Notes: generated by a model from the sequence alone, not told the origin. Shown: positions 52,386-62,634, numbered from the stretch's first letter. The stretch: DNA of 64,000 nucleotides from Tsukamurella pulmonis (GCF_900103175.1 NZ_FNLF01000002.1:4478136-4542135), one strand, 5' to 3'. Made by a program: numbers and translations.

Positions 52386-53243
52386 ATGCCCGTCGTCCCG
52401 CACGTGACCATCGCCGGCGTCCGCGTCGGCCACCACACCGACGCGGCGGCCCGCACCGGCTGCACCGTCGTGACCTTCCCCGACGGGACCGTCGGGTCCG
52501 GGGAGGTGCGCGGCGGCGCCCCCGCCTCCCGCGAGTTCGACCTGCTCGCCCCCGAACGCGCCGTCGAGGAGATCCACGCCGCCGTGCTCACCGGGGGCTC
52601 CGCCTTCGGCCTCGCCAGCGCCGACGGGGTGATGCGCCGCCTCGAGGAGGAGGGCCGGGGCGTGGAGACCGTGGCGGGGCGCGTACCGATCGTCCCCACC
52701 CTGGGCCTGTTCGACCTCATGGTCGGCGACCCGACGATCCGCCCGACCGCCGAGAACGGCTACGCGGCAGCGGCTTCCGCGGCCGCCGACGCCGAACTGC
52801 AGGGCCTGATCGGCGCCGGCACCGGCGCCACCACGGGCAAGGCCCGCGGCCTGGAGAACCTGCACGACGCCGGGCTCGCCTACGCCGAGACCCGCGCCGG
52901 CGACGTGGTCGTCGGCGCGCTGTGCGCCGTGAACGCCTTCGGCGAGATCCTCACCGGCGAGGCCGGGCCCGCCGATTTCGGCGACTACGAGCCGTTCGCC
53001 GGCAACCGGCAGAACACCACCATCGGCGTGGTGATCACCAACGCGAAACTCACGAAGGTCGAGTGCCTGATCCTCGCGCAGGGCGCGCACGACGGCCTGG
53101 CCCGCGCGATCGATCCGCCGCACACCCGTTTCGACGGCGACGCCTTCATCTCCGCGGCGACCGGACAGGTCGAGGCGAAGGTCGACGTCGTGCGCGCACT
53201 CGCGATCACCGCCGTCGCGGAGGCGATCCGCTCGCGCGCCTGA
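52386..53243 (+). CDS. P1-family (DmpA-like) peptidase
   Basis: P1/S58 peptidases are N-terminal-nucleophile hydrolases that cut themselves to expose the catalytic Ser or Thr and then remove N-terminal amino acids. The 285-residue protein has the family motif N-T-T-I-G-V-V, with cleavage predicted between Asn210 and Thr211. The N-terminal half contains VRVGHHTDAAARTGCTVV and VLTGGSAFGLASADGV, both characteristic. M. tuberculosis Rv1333 is a comparable protein. No signal peptide is visible, so it is cytosolic. ATG follows TAGCCT by 6 nt. Confidence 0.9.
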   Translation: MPVVPHVTIAGVRVGHHTDAAARTGCTVVTFPDGTVGSGEVRGGAPASREFDLLAPERAVEEIHAAVLTGGSAFGLASADGVMRRLEEEGRGVETVAGRVPIVPTLGLFDLMVGDPTIRPTAENGYAAAASAAADAELQGLIGAGTGATTGKARGLENLHDAGLAYAETRAGDVVVGALCAVNAFGEILTGEAGPADFGDYEPFAGNRQNTTIGVVITNAKLTKVECLILAQGAHDGLARAIDPPHTRFDGDAFISAATGQVEAKVDVVRALAITAVAEAIRSRA

Positions 53244-53260
53244 GGTCCTAAGCTGAGGCG

Positions 53261-54085
53261 ATGAGACGGACCCGCGGCGTGCTGCGGGGTGCCGCGTGCG
53301 CGGCGGCGGCCGGCCTGCTCAGCGGGTGCGGGGCCCTCGGGCAGGACGCGGCGCCCGCACCGCCGGCACCGTCGACGCCCGTGGTCGTGGTGACCACGCC
53401 CAGCGTGGCCCCGTACGACGTGGTGGCGCCGGAGCTCTCGCCCGCGACCGCGAGCAGGCCCACCACGGGCGCCGGGATCACCACCTTCGCCGACCCGTTC
53501 GGCGTGTACTCGAGCATCTGCACGCTGGGCTTCCTGGCGCGCTACCCCGGCGGCGAGATCGTCGCCTTCACCGCGGGACACTGCGCGGAGCTGGCCGGGC
53601 AGGCACGGCCGGGTCGCGCGCCCGTGGCCCGGTACCTCACCGCCGACGGCGGCAGCACGCCGTTCGGTGAGTACATCAAGGCCACCCGCAGCAACCGCGG
53701 GCAGGACATCGCGATCATCCAGCTGGCCGGCACCGACGTGGCGCCGGTGGCCGGCGCGATCGGCGCGGTGCGGGGCGTCAGCAGCACGGAGGATCTGCAG
53801 GCGGGCCGCCCCGAGATCTGCGTCGTCGGCGCGCGCACCGGCCGGCACTGCGGCGTCCTCGACGACGTGAGCGGCACACGCGTCACCTGGGCGGGCATCC
53901 CCGCCGTGGAGGGCGACTCCGGCGGGCCCGTCTACGCACGCTGGCCCGACGGGACCTTCACCGCCGTCGGCGTGATCAACACGGTGCACACCCGGCCCGA
54001 CGGGACCGGGACCGGCGGGGGCACCGGCACCCTCATCGCCGCGGACATCAACGCCAACGCGATGACGCTGCTCGGCACCGGCTAG
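53261..54085 (+). CDS. Lipoprotein trypsin-like serine protease
   Basis: The 274-residue protein has a signal peptide with lipobox L-S-G-C (Cys23), a Pro/Thr-rich spacer, then an S1-type protease domain. The triad is complete: His107 (AFTAGHC), Asp149 (GQDIAII) and Ser220 (EGDSGGPV). Cysteine pairs Cys87/Cys108 and Cys187/Cys197 are placed like the disulfides of streptogrisin-type proteases. It should act on the outer membrane face. Substrate is unknown. TAAGCT lies 6 nt before the ATG, and its stop is 1 bp from the convergent next gene. Confidence 0.88.
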   Translation: MRRTRGVLRGAACAAAAGLLSGCGALGQDAAPAPPAPSTPVVVVTTPSVAPYDVVAPELSPATASRPTTGAGITTFADPFGVYSSICTLGFLARYPGGEIVAFTAGHCAELAGQARPGRAPVARYLTADGGSTPFGEYIKATRSNRGQDIAIIQLAGTDVAPVAGAIGAVRGVSSTEDLQAGRPEICVVGARTGRHCGVLDDVSGTRVTWAGIPAVEGDSGGPVYARWPDGTFTAVGVINTVHTRPDGTGTGGGTGTLIAADINANAMTLLGTG

Positions 54086-54086
54086 G

Positions 54087-55571
54087 TCACCGCGTGAGGC
54101 TGGTGCCGAACACCCGCAGCGCGCGGTAGTCGACGCGGAACCGGGCGCGGGTGTGCAGCTCCCCCGCCTCGCCGTCGTGGGCGACGCGGAAGGGCGCGTC
54201 GGCCTCGATGGTGACCACCGGCGCCTGCAGCTCGCGGTACACCTTGGAGTTGCGGATCCGGCCGCTGATCCACGAGAGGAACAGGCGCGCCGTGGCGTTG
54301 CGGTGCCCGTCCTCGAGGTAGCGCACGTCGAGCACGCCGTCGTCGAGGCGGGTGCGGCGCCCGGGCACGAAACTCGGTGCGCCGTACATGGAGTTGCCGA
54401 GGAAGAAGAACGAGACGCTGGCCGGGCGGCCCTCGATCCGCACCGAGACCGGCGCGGTGGCGCGCAGCACCCGGCGCATCGCGCGCACCGTCGCCGTGAC
54501 CCGGCCGACGCGCCGCCGCTGATACCGGGTGCGCGCGCGGACGAACTCGGGGTAGGCGCCGATGCTTGCGGTGTTGAGCAGCAGTTTCTCGTCGTTGAGC
54601 CACACCACGTCGACGTGGGCGATACGCCCGTTGCGGATCGAATCCACCACGGCGGCAACGGTCTCCGCGCCGATGTCCTTGGCGAAGTGGTTGAAGGTAC
54701 CGGCAGGGAAGACCGCGAGCGGCTTGTCAGCGGCGACGGCGTGCGCGGCCAGCGTCGCGACGGTGCCGTCACCGCCGGCGACACCGAGGAAGTCGGCCCG
54801 CTCGACCGCGTCGGCGGCGATGGCGTCGATATCGGAATCGCCGTCGAGCTCGACGATCTCGGCCCGCGGCAGCGTGCGCCGGATCTCCTCCGCGACGCGG
54901 GTGCCGGTCCCGTCGCCCGAGGCCGGGTTGAGCACCACGACCAGTCCTGCCCCGTCGGGACCCGTCGTGATCTTCTCGACGGTGGGCTCCGGGGTCATGG
55001 TGCGGCTGTCGTCGACCGGCGGGACGAGGCGGGCGCCGGCGACCGCGACGCCCGCGCCGACGGCGAAGCCGGCGAGCACGTCGCCGGGATAATGTGCGCC
55101 GGTGGCGATCCGGGACAGCCCCACCGCGCCGGCCAGTCCCGCGAGGGCGTAGCCGGCGGTGCGGTTCTCCAGCCCCACCCCGATGGCGAACGCCGCGGCG
55201 GCGGCGGAGTGCCCGGAGGGGAAGGACGCCGAGGTCGGCTGGCGGCGGGCGCGTTTGGCCGGCACCCGGTCGAAGAGGGGACGCCGACGGGCGTAGATCC
55301 GCTTGAGCCCCTGGTTGACGAGGAGGCTGGTGGCGGCGATCGAGACGACGCCCCGCACGGCGCCGCGGCGGGACGAGAGCCCGCCCAGGCCGCCCAGCCC
55401 GGCGGCGAGCACCATCCACAGCTTGGAGTGGTCGGCCGCCGCGGAGAGCGGGCGCATCGTCAGGTCGAGCAGTGGGCTGGGCGAGATCGCGACGGCGTCG
55501 AAGAGCCGGCGATCGAGATCGCTCAGGCCCTCGTGGAGCGTGCGGAGGGGATGCTGCGCGGGGTCCGGCAT
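54087..55571 (-). CDS. PAP2 phosphatase / diacylglycerol-kinase-like fusion
   Basis: The 494-residue protein fuses a PAP2 phosphatase (about 1-185) to a DAGK/NAD-kinase-fold lipid kinase (about 205-494). PAP2 residues are present: K90-x6-R97-P98, PSGHS (118-122) and S153-R154-x5-H160-x3-D164. The kinase part has the nucleotide loop GGDGT (266-270) and FPAGTFNHFA. Such fusions occur in mycobacteria and may dephosphorylate and rephosphorylate isoprenoid or glycerolipid substrates. The first half has hydrophobic helices and is membrane-bound. ATG 55571 follows TACCTT by 7 nt. Confidence 0.9.
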   Translation of the reverse strand: MPDPAQHPLRTLHEGLSDLDRRLFDAVAISPSPLLDLTMRPLSAAADHSKLWMVLAAGLGGLGGLSSRRGAVRGVVSIAATSLLVNQGLKRIYARRRPLFDRVPAKRARRQPTSASFPSGHSAAAAAFAIGVGLENRTAGYALAGLAGAVGLSRIATGAHYPGDVLAGFAVGAGVAVAGARLVPPVDDSRTMTPEPTVEKITTGPDGAGLVVVLNPASGDGTGTRVAEEIRRTLPRAEIVELDGDSDIDAIAADAVERADFLGVAGGDGTVATLAAHAVAADKPLAVFPAGTFNHFAKDIGAETVAAVVDSIRNGRIAHVDVVWLNDEKLLLNTASIGAYPEFVRARTRYQRRRVGRVTATVRAMRRVLRATAPVSVRIEGRPASVSFFFLGNSMYGAPSFVPGRRTRLDDGVLDVRYLEDGHRNATARLFLSWISGRIRNSKVYRELQAPVVTIEADAPFRVAHDGEAGELHTRARFRVDYRALRVFGTSLTR

Positions 55572-55612
55572 GAGCGCCAAGGTACTCGCGCGCCCCGGGG
55601 TGCGCGGGCGGT

Positions 55613-56485
55613 TCACCGCAGGTGCACCGCCGCCGCGGCGTGGAGGGCGTCGGCGAGCCGCTCGGTGGCGCGGGTGTGCAGCCGCCACGACTGCCAGTAC
55701 AGCTTCACGTCGACGGTGTCGTCGGTGAGCCGGAGCAGCGTGCCGCGGTCAAGAGCATCGCCGATCTCGGCCTCCGGCAGGCTGCCCCACCCGAGTCCGG
55801 CGCGGACGGCGTGGGTGAAGGCCTCGGACGACGGGATGCGGTGCATGGGCGGCGGCTCGGTGATCCCGCGGCGGCGCAGCACCTTGTTCTGCAGCTCGTC
55901 CTTGCGCAGGTCGAACTGCACGACCGGCATCTCACGCCACCGCCAGCGCCCGCCGGTGCGCCACCGCTCGGCGTACCCGGCCGCGCAGACGGGCAGGTAG
56001 CGCATCGTGCCCAGGTACTCGACGGCGCAGCCCTGCACGGGTTCCGGGTCCGTGGTGAGCGCGCCGAGCACCGCTCCCGCGCGGAGCAGGTCGGCGGTGT
56101 GGTGCTCGTCGTCGACCACCAGGCGCAGCAGCGGCGGATCCGGCAGGGCCGCGACGGTGTCGATCACGTCGCGGAACCAGGTGACCAGCGAGTCCGCGTT
56201 CACGCCCACGTCGAGCACGGCCGAGGGCCCGCCGCCCGATAACCGGCCCAGCGCATCGGCCTCGAGGGAGGCGACCCCGCGGGCCAGGCCGAGGAGCACC
56301 TCGCCCTGCGCGGTGGGGCGGCACGGCCCCTCTCGCGTGACCACGACGTGCCCGACCTGCTGCTCGAGCGCCCGGATGCGCTGGCTGACCGCCGACTGGG
56401 TGATCCGCAGTCGCGCGGCCGCGGCGCCGAAGCTCTCCTCCTCGACCACGGCGACGAGGGTCTGCAGGTGGTGCCCGCTCAGCAT
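55613..56485 (-). CDS. lysG: LysG/ArgP-type LysR regulator of lysE
   Basis: The 290-residue LysR protein begins LSGHHLQTLVAVVEEESFGAAAARL, the ArgP/LysG type, and lies divergent from lysE with a 71-bp spacer, as in Corynebacterium glutamicum. LysG activates lysE when lysine, arginine or histidine accumulate. The DNA-binding helix (ITQSAVSQRIRALEQQVG) and effector domain are intact. Regulator and exporter thus form a self-contained export circuit. The operator should lie in 56,486-56,556, which is AT-richer than the genes. Confidence 0.9.
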   Translation of the reverse strand: MLSGHHLQTLVAVVEEESFGAAAARLRITQSAVSQRIRALEQQVGHVVVTREGPCRPTAQGEVLLGLARGVASLEADALGRLSGGGPSAVLDVGVNADSLVTWFRDVIDTVAALPDPPLLRLVVDDEHHTADLLRAGAVLGALTTDPEPVQGCAVEYLGTMRYLPVCAAGYAERWRTGGRWRWREMPVVQFDLRKDELQNKVLRRRGITEPPPMHRIPSSEAFTHAVRAGLGWGSLPEAEIGDALDRGTLLRLTDDTVDVKLYWQSWRLHTRATERLADALHAAAAVHLR

Positions 56486-56556
56486 GAAGCAATCCTAATG
56501 TGTGATCGCATTCTCATATTGGTGCTAATGCCTGCTCCGGTTCTAGCGTCGACGCC

Positions 56557-57168
56557 ATGACCTCCGCACTCCTCGCCGGCCTCGGGCTCGGGCTCTCGCT
56601 GATCGTGGCCATCGGCGCGCAGAACGCCTACGTGCTGCAGGTGGGTGTCCGTGGCCGCGGGCTGGCCCCGGTGGTGGCGGTGTGCATCGCCTCCGACGTG
56701 GCCCTGATCGTCGCCGGCGTCGCCGGGCTCGGCGCCGCCGTCTCCGGCCGGCCGGCGCTGCTGGAGGTGGTCAAGTGGGCGGGCGTGCTGGTCCTGGTCG
56801 GCTACGGGGTGCGATCGCTGTGGTCGGCGCGCCGGTCGGAAGGGCTCGTCGCGGGCGGCGACGGGGCCTCCTCGGTCGCGGCCGTCGTGGCGGGCGCCCT
56901 CGCTCTGACCTGGCTGAACCCGCACGTGTACCTGGACACCGTGCTGCTGCTCGGCTCCGCCTCCACCCGCTACGCCGGCGATCGCTGGTGGTTCGCCCTC
57001 GGCGCCGTGATCGCGAGCATCGCGTGGTTCTGCCTGCTGGGCTTCGGCGCCCGCCGCCTGTCCGGCGTGCTCGGGCGGCCCGGGGTGTGGCGGGCGATCA
57101 ACGCCGCCATCGGCCTGCTGCTGCTGGTGCTCGCCGCCCGCCTCGCCACGATGCCCCTCGGCGGCTGA
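56557..57168 (+). CDS. lysE: LysE basic amino acid exporter
   Basis: The 203-residue protein has six hydrophobic helices and the LysE-family opening GLSLIVAIGAQNAYVLQVG, plus the later LTWLNPHVYLDT, which is a strong signature. LysE exports L-lysine and L-arginine in exchange for protons when intracellular levels rise. The divergent LysG regulator is present. ATG 56557 lies 7 nt after TAGCGT, fitting a leaderless message. No abnormal features are seen. Confidence 0.95.
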   Translation: MTSALLAGLGLGLSLIVAIGAQNAYVLQVGVRGRGLAPVVAVCIASDVALIVAGVAGLGAAVSGRPALLEVVKWAGVLVLVGYGVRSLWSARRSEGLVAGGDGASSVAAVVAGALALTWLNPHVYLDTVLLLGSASTRYAGDRWWFALGAVIASIAWFCLLGFGARRLSGVLGRPGVWRAINAAIGLLLLVLAARLATMPLGG

Positions 57169-57238
57169 CGCGGGTGTGCGATCGTCGCCGCTGAGCGGTC
57201 ACGACCTCACACACATCGGAGCGCGTACGTTGGAATGC

Positions 57239-57888
57239 ATGGCAGCTGTCACGATCATCGGTGGACACGGCAAGATCGCGCTCATCCTGGCGCGGGTGCT
57301 CAGCTCCCGGGGCGATGCGGTCACCTCGTGGATCCGCAACCAGGAGCACGCGCCCGACGTCGCCGCGACCGGCGCGACGCCCCTCGTCCTGGACGTGGAA
57401 CGGGCCTCGCGCGAGGAGATCGCGGCGGCGCTCGCGGGCGCCGACGCGGTGGTCTTCTCCGCGGGCGCGGGCGGTGGGAACCCGGAGCGCACCTACGCCG
57501 TCGACCGCGACGCCGCGATCCGTTCGATCCAGGCCGCGGAGCAGGCGGGCGCGAAGCGCTACGTGATGGTCTCCTACCTCGGCGCCGCGCCCGATCACGG
57601 CGTGCCCGAGTCGGATCCGTTCTTCGCCTACGCGGAGGCCAAGGCCGCGGCCGACGTGGCGCTGCGCGCCTCGGACCTGGACTGGACGGTGCTCATGCCG
57701 GGCCGCCTCACCCTCGACGAGCCCACCGGCCGGGTCGATCCCGACGCCGTGCGGGCCGCGGACAACCCGGCACGTCGCGCGCGAACGTCGCGCTGGTGGC
57801 TGCCTCGGTGCTCGACCGGCCCGACACGGTCGGCAAGGACCTGCCCTTCACCGACGGCTCCGTGGCCATCGAGAACGCCTGGACGTAG
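57239..57888 (+). pseudogene. NAD(P)-binding SDR-like protein with frameshift near 57,770
   Basis: The N-terminal part, from ATG 57239 (7 nt after TACGTT), encodes a Rossmann-type NAD(P)-binding protein (VTIIGGHGKIALILARVL, FSAGAGGGN, YVMVSYLGA). The frame reads normally to about 57,768, then turns into Arg/Pro/Thr-rich sequence. In the next frame the expected C-terminus appears, GTSRANVALVAASVLDRPDT and on to TAG 57888. Adding one G to the CCCGG at 57766-57770 would restore it. Either the base is a sequencing error or the gene is truly broken. Atypical SDRs of this kind (NmrA/YwnB-like) are about 210 residues. Confidence 0.72.
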
Positions 57889-57893
57889 AGACG

Positions 57894-57935
57894 ACTCGGG
57901 CCCGGCACCGTCGAGGGACGGTGCCGGGCCCGAGT
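57894..57935. terminator. Bidirectional transcription terminator hairpin
   Basis: A perfect 19-bp inverted repeat (57894-57912 and 57917-57935; first arm begins ACTCGGGCCCGGCACCG) with a GAGG loop lies between the convergent SDR-like and pntB genes, 6 bp past the former. GC-rich stems without a strong T-tract are common in actinobacteria. Confidence 0.85.
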
Positions 57936-57945
57936 GCTGATCGGG

Positions 57946-59394
57946 TCAGCGCATCGCGGAGAGGATGTCCTGCACGCGATCCTTGGCGTCGCCGAAGAGC
58001 ATCGCCGAGTTCTCGCGGAAGAACAGCGGGTTCTGCACGCCCGCGTAGCCGGCGGCCATCGACCGCTTGAAGACGATCACGTTCTCGGCGTTCCAGACCT
58101 CGAGGACGGGCATGCCCGCGATGGGGCTGCTCGGATCCTCGGCGGCCGCCGGGTTCACGGTGTCGTTGGCACCGATCACCAGGACCACGTCGGTCTCGGG
58201 GAAGTCGTCGTTGATCTCGTCCATCTCGAGCACCACGTCGTACGGCACCTTCGCCTCGGCGAGGAGCACGTTCATGTGGCCGGGCAGGCGACCCGCGACA
58301 GGGTGGATGCCGAACCGGACGTTCACGCCCTTCTTGCGGAGCTCGCTGGTCAGCTCGGCCACGCCGTACTGCGCCTGCGCGACGGCCATGCCGTAGCCCG
58401 GGGTGATGACCACGGACTTCGCGCCCGTGAGCATCTCGGCCACGGTCTCCGCATTGACTTCGCGGTGCTCGCCGTAGTCCTTGTCGTCGGCCGGGCCGGC
58501 CTCGATGCCGAAGCCACCCGCGATGACGGAGATGAAGGAGCGGTTCATCGCCTTGCACATGATGTAGCTCAGGTACGCACCCGAGGAGCCGACCAGCGCA
58601 CCGGTGACGATGAGCAGGTCGTTGCTCAGCAGGAAGCCCGACGCGGCCGCGGCCCAACCGGAGTAGCTGTTGAGCATCGAGATGACCACGGGCATGTCGC
58701 CGCCGCCGATGGAGGCCACCAGGTGCCAGCCCAGGAACAGGGCGAGCGCGGTGATGACGCCCAGCAGGATCATCGAGGTGTTGTCGCCGTGGGTGTCCCG
58801 CGAGACGTAGACCGCGGTGAGAACGATGAAGACGATGATCGAGCCGACGTTGATGAGGTTCTTGCCGGGCAGCATGAGCGGCGCCGACTTCATCTTCCCG
58901 GAGAGCTTCCGGTTGGCGACGATCGAACCGGTCAGGGTGACCGCACCGATGAAGATGCCGATCGCGATCTCGGCCTCGTGGATGTTGGTCAGCGCGCGGA
59001 TGTCATCGGGGTTCACGCCGTCGGCGTGGAAGCCCTCGATAGCGCCGTTCCAGCCGATGAGCACGGCCGCGAGACCCACGAAGGAGTGCAGCAGGGCGAT
59101 CAGCTCGGGCATGCCCGTCATCTCGACGATGCGCGCGCGCCAGAAACCGATCAGGGCGCCGACGATGATGGCGCCGGCCAGCAGGGCCACCGGCAGCCAG
59201 GTCAGGTCGAGATCGGGGTCCGCGACCTTGTCGATGACCAGCGCGATGGTCGCCACCAGCGCGATGCCCATGCCGACGATGCCGTAGGTCAGGCCGCTCT
59301 TGGAGGTCTCGTGCTTGGACAGGCCCGCCAGCGAGAGGATGAACAGCAGCGAGGCGACGATGTACGCCGCAACGGAGATTGCAGTGATACTCAT
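57946..59394 (-). CDS. pntB: NAD(P)+ transhydrogenase beta subunit
   Basis: PntB binds NADP(H) and forms part of the proton channel of the transhydrogenase that converts NADH + NADP+ to NAD+ + NADPH. Of 482 residues the first ~260 make eight to nine TM helices (containing [12 protein letters not shown] and [20 protein letters not shown]), and the last ~180 make the cytosolic NADP domain ([16 protein letters not shown], then [10 protein letters not shown]). It follows pntA by 7 bp, as in an operon. The 3' end meets the strong terminator at 57,894. Confidence 0.96.
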   Translation of the reverse strand: MSITAISVAAYIVASLLFILSLAGLSKHETSKSGLTYGIVGMGIALVATIALVIDKVADPDLDLTWLPVALLAGAIIVGALIGFWRARIVEMTGMPELIALLHSFVGLAAVLIGWNGAIEGFHADGVNPDDIRALTNIHEAEIAIGIFIGAVTLTGSIVANRKLSGKMKSAPLMLPGKNLINVGSIIVFIVLTAVYVSRDTHGDNTSMILLGVITALALFLGWHLVASIGGGDMPVVISMLNSYSGWAAAASGFLLSNDLLIVTGALVGSSGAYLSYIMCKAMNRSFISVIAGGFGIEAGPADDKDYGEHREVNAETVAEMLTGAKSVVITPGYGMAVAQAQYGVAELTSELRKKGVNVRFGIHPVAGRLPGHMNVLLAEAKVPYDVVLEMDEINDDFPETDVVLVIGANDTVNPAAAEDPSSPIAGMPVLEVWNAENVIVFKRSMAAGYAGVQNPLFFRENSAMLFGDAKDRVQDILSAMR

Positions 59395-59401
59395 GGGTTA
59401 C

Positions 59402-60928
59402 TCATGCCCCCTTGCTGAACATGGCGAGCATGCGGCGGGTGACCGCGAAGCCACCGAAGATGTTGATCGACGCGACCAGGATCGCGATCGTCGACAGCAC
59501 CAGGACCGTGGTGGTGTTGGTGGCGACCTGCAGGAGGGCGCCCACCACGACCACGCCGGAAATGGCGTTGGTGACCGACATCAGCGGCGTGTGCAGCGCG
59601 TGCGCCACGTTGCCGATGACGTAGTAGCCGATGACGATCGCCAGCATGAGCACGGTGAAGTGCTGCGGCAGCGGATTCGGCGAGAAGCTGATCAGCAGAC
59701 CGAAGAGCACGACGCCGACGAGGGTGAGCGAGACCTTCTTGGACGCCGACATCGGCTCCTTGACGGGCTTCGCTTCGGCCTCCGCGGCGGGAGCGGCCTT
59801 CGGCGCGGCCGAGACCTGCACCGGCGGCGGCGGGAAGAGCAGCTCGCCCGAGCGGGTCACCGTGATCGACCGCTGGACCGGGTCCTCGAAGTCGAGCACG
59901 AGCTGCCCGTCCTTCGCGGGGGTCACCAGCTTGAGCAGGTTGACCAGGTTCGTGCCGTAGAGCTGCGAGGCCTGCGCGGGCAGGCGCCCGGCCAGGTCGG
60001 TGTAGCCGATGATGGTGACGCCGTTGGGCGTCACGATCGCCTCGTCCTTGACGGTGCCCCCGACGTTGCCGCCGTTCTGCGCCGCCATGTCGACGATGAC
60101 GCTGCCGGGCTTCATCGACGCGACCATCTCCTCGGTGATGATCCGCGGCGCGGGGCGCCCGGGGATCAGAGCCGTGGTGATGATGATGTCGACGTCCTTG
60201 CACTGCTCGGCGTAGAGCTGCGCCTCGCGGGCCTTGTAGTCGTCGCCCATCTCCTTGGCGTAACCGGTGGCCGAGACCTCGGCCTCCTCGTTCTGCACGG
60301 AGAGGTACTCGCCGCCCAGCGAGGCGACCTGGTCGGCCACCTCGGGACGCGGGTCGGTCGCGCGGACGATGGCGCCCAGCGAACCGGCGGCACCGATCGC
60401 GGCGAGACCGGCGACGCCGGCGCCCACCACGAGCACCTTGGCCGGCGGGACCTTGCCCGCGGCCGTGACCTGGCCGGTGAAGAACCGGCCGAAGACGTGC
60501 GCGGCCTCGACGACGGCGCGGTAGCCGGCGATGTTCGCCATCGACGACAGCACGTCCATCGACTGCGCGCGCGAGATGCGCGGCACCGATTCCATGGCCA
60601 GGGCGGTCAGCTCGCGGCGGCGCAGGTCCTCGAGGAGCTCGGGGTTCTGCGCGGGCGCCAGGAGCCCGGCGAGGGTCGTGCCCGGCCGCATACCGTCGAG
60701 CTGCGCGCTCGACGGGGCGTTGACACCGAGAACGATGTCGGCGGCGCGAGCGTCACCGATCGACGCGCCTGCCTCGACGTAGGCCTCGTCCGCGAACGAG
60801 GACGCCACACCGGCGCCCGAGTCCACGACCACCTCGTAGCCGAGCTTGATCAGCTGGGCCACGGTGGCGGGGGTTGCGGCGGCACGGGTCTCGCCCGGCT
60901 GCGCCTCTTTCAACACTCCGATGATCAT
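59402..60928 (-). CDS. pntA: NAD(P)+ transhydrogenase alpha subunit (alpha-1 and alpha-2 fused)
   Basis: PntA holds the NAD(H) site and the remaining membrane helices. In this 508-residue protein residues 1-370 form the alanine-dehydrogenase-like NAD domain, with Rossmann [18 protein letters not shown] and [15 protein letters not shown], then a Pro/Ala linker, then three to four TM helices (about 405-500). The fused form is like E. coli PntA, whereas some mycobacteria have two genes. ATG 60928 (MIIGVLKE) is set by family starts. It leads the pntA-pntB operon. Confidence 0.95.
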   Translation of the reverse strand: MIIGVLKEAQPGETRAAATPATVAQLIKLGYEVVVDSGAGVASSFADEAYVEAGASIGDARAADIVLGVNAPSSAQLDGMRPGTTLAGLLAPAQNPELLEDLRRRELTALAMESVPRISRAQSMDVLSSMANIAGYRAVVEAAHVFGRFFTGQVTAAGKVPPAKVLVVGAGVAGLAAIGAAGSLGAIVRATDPRPEVADQVASLGGEYLSVQNEEAEVSATGYAKEMGDDYKAREAQLYAEQCKDVDIIITTALIPGRPAPRIITEEMVASMKPGSVIVDMAAQNGGNVGGTVKDEAIVTPNGVTIIGYTDLAGRLPAQASQLYGTNLVNLLKLVTPAKDGQLVLDFEDPVQRSITVTRSGELLFPPPPVQVSAAPKAAPAAEAEAKPVKEPMSASKKVSLTLVGVVLFGLLISFSPNPLPQHFTVLMLAIVIGYYVIGNVAHALHTPLMSVTNAISGVVVVGALLQVATNTTTVLVLSTIAILVASINIFGGFAVTRRMLAMFSKGA

Positions 60929-61189
60929 GCGCAGCACTCCCACTGCCGACCCGAATGCGGGGTCATGGTCGGTACACCGACGTTCATTGATTCGTTCCTG
61001 TCGTCCCTACCGGGCCGCGCGGCTGCACGCCCGGAAGTTCCGGCACCGGGGAGACTCCATGCGTGTACGACCCCGCCGCGGTGTGAACGGAGGCGAATTT
61101 ACGCGGAAGGCCCGGGGTCGCCGGGCATCGCGAGGGCACGCTGGTCGCCTGATGCACAGAACAGTGGGCTGACCATAACACACCCAAAC

Positions 61190-61714
61190 TTACTCCAAAG
61201 TAGGGTCCTTAGCGGCGACAATGGGCTGGTCGAGAGCGGTATCGCCGGGCAGATCGACGCTCATATAGCGGTCGATCAGCGTCGCGAATGTGCGCAATTC
61301 CTCACTGGACCAATCGGCCGTACGCGCCGCGATCCGGCGGCGCCATTCGCGGTCGGTCTCGGCCAGGACGCGCTCCGCGCGCTCGGTCAGCCGCAGCTGA
61401 CGCGATCGCGGGTTCCGGGGATCGACGTCGCGGCGGATCAGGCCCCGTCGTTCCAGCCCCGCGAGCTGCCGGCTGGCGGTCGACTTGTCGATCGAGACCG
61501 CCTCCGCCAGGTCCACGGCGCGGATCCCCGGCGACTCGTTGAGCACGAAGAGCAGCGTGAAGTCGACGTAGGAGACCTCCGCGCCCACGAACCGGGCGTC
61601 GCTGCGAATCCGCTTGGCCAGCCCGACGATTCCCCGCACGATGAGGTCGACCTCGTCGGGCGAAGCCGCCGCACCGTCGGCCGGCGCAGCGGCTGCGGGC
61701 CGGCCGTCGGACAT
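61190..61714 (-). CDS. MarR-family transcriptional regulator
   Basis: The 174-residue protein has an Ala-rich N-terminal extension and a winged HTH (VSYVDFTLLFVLNESPGIRA, then AVSIDKSTASRQLAGLERRGLIRRDVDPRNPRSR in the family pattern). No sensing cysteine stands out. ATG 61714 shares one base with the stop of the upstream dehydrogenase gene (TGATG), so they are coupled. The likely role is control of its own operon, perhaps also of pntAB 260 bp downstream on the same strand; that is inference. Confidence 0.88.
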   Translation of the reverse strand: MSDGRPAAAAPADGAAASPDEVDLIVRGIVGLAKRIRSDARFVGAEVSYVDFTLLFVLNESPGIRAVDLAEAVSIDKSTASRQLAGLERRGLIRRDVDPRNPRSRQLRLTERAERVLAETDREWRRRIAARTADWSSEELRTFATLIDRYMSVDLPGDTALDQPIVAAKDPTLE

Positions 61715-62634
61715 CAGTAGCCCCGGTCGGTATCGACGACGGCCAGCGGCTCGAGACCGTTGGCGAAGCGGCGGACGTTGACCTCGACGCGGGCGAGCAG
61801 CGCCGGCCGCAGGTGCTGCGGCGGGTTCGCGACGTGCGGGGTGATGATCGCGTTGGGGATCGACCACAGCGGGTGATCGCCGGGGAGCGGCTCGGGGTCG
61901 GTGACGTCGAGCGCGGCGCCGCCGATGGTGCCCGCGCGCAGCGCCTCGACCAGCGCGTCCGTGTCGATCAGCGTGCCGCGGGCGACGTTGACGATCCAGG
62001 AGTGGGGCTGCAGCTGCGCGAGGACCTTCGCGTTGACCAGGGCGCGGGTCTCCGCGGTCGACGGTGCCGCCAGGATCACGTGGTCGACGGCGGGCCACAC
62101 CTCGTCGAGCCGGTCGGCGGTGACCACGACGGCGTCCGAGACCTCGGCGCCGGAGCGGTTCACGGCGATCACCTTGACGCCGAGGCCGCGGAGCGCGGGG
62201 ATCAGGTCGCGGCCGATGCCGCCCGCGCCGATGATCGCCACCGTCGATCCGCCGAGTCGGCCGGTGCGCGCGGCGGCCCCGGCGGCGTCCCACTCGCCCT
62301 CGCGGTGCCAGAGCCCGCGGACGCCCGCGAGCAGCAGCGCGATGGCCTGCTCGGCGACGGTGCCCGAGTAGGCACCCGCGGCGGAGGTGAAGACGACCTT
62401 CGGGTTGCGGGCGATCGCCCCGCTGTCCAGGAACCCCTCGACCCCCGCGAACGGCAGTTGGACCCAGCGCACGCTCGGGGGCAGCTGCGGCAGGGGCGCG
62501 CGGGAGTCGGTCCAGACCAGGCCGGCCGCTCCGGCGAGCGGGCCCGGTTCGCCGCCGCCCGCGGTGATCGCTGCGTCGAAATCGGGATCGGGCTGCGGTC
62601 CCACGGCGATGACGATGGGGTCGTCGAATGACAT
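61714..62634 (-). CDS. D-isomer-specific 2-hydroxyacid dehydrogenase
   Basis: The 306-residue NAD-dependent enzyme has the Rossmann motif GAGGIGRDLIPALRGLG (about 156-172), an Arg in NVARGTLID, an acidic residue in DVTDPEPLP and the catalytic His in ITPHVANP, completing the Arg-Glu-His set of this family. It interconverts a 2-hydroxy acid and 2-oxo acid; the substrate is not clear. ATG 62634 lies 7 nt after TAGGCT, a leaderless start. It is coupled with the MarR gene. Confidence 0.88.
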   Translation of the reverse strand: MSFDDPIVIAVGPQPDPDFDAAITAGGGEPGPLAGAAGLVWTDSRAPLPQLPPSVRWVQLPFAGVEGFLDSGAIARNPKVVFTSAAGAYSGTVAEQAIALLLAGVRGLWHREGEWDAAGAAARTGRLGGSTVAIIGAGGIGRDLIPALRGLGVKVIAVNRSGAEVSDAVVVTADRLDEVWPAVDHVILAAPSTAETRALVNAKVLAQLQPHSWIVNVARGTLIDTDALVEALRAGTIGGAALDVTDPEPLPGDHPLWSIPNAIITPHVANPPQHLRPALLARVEVNVRRFANGLEPLAVVDTDRGY

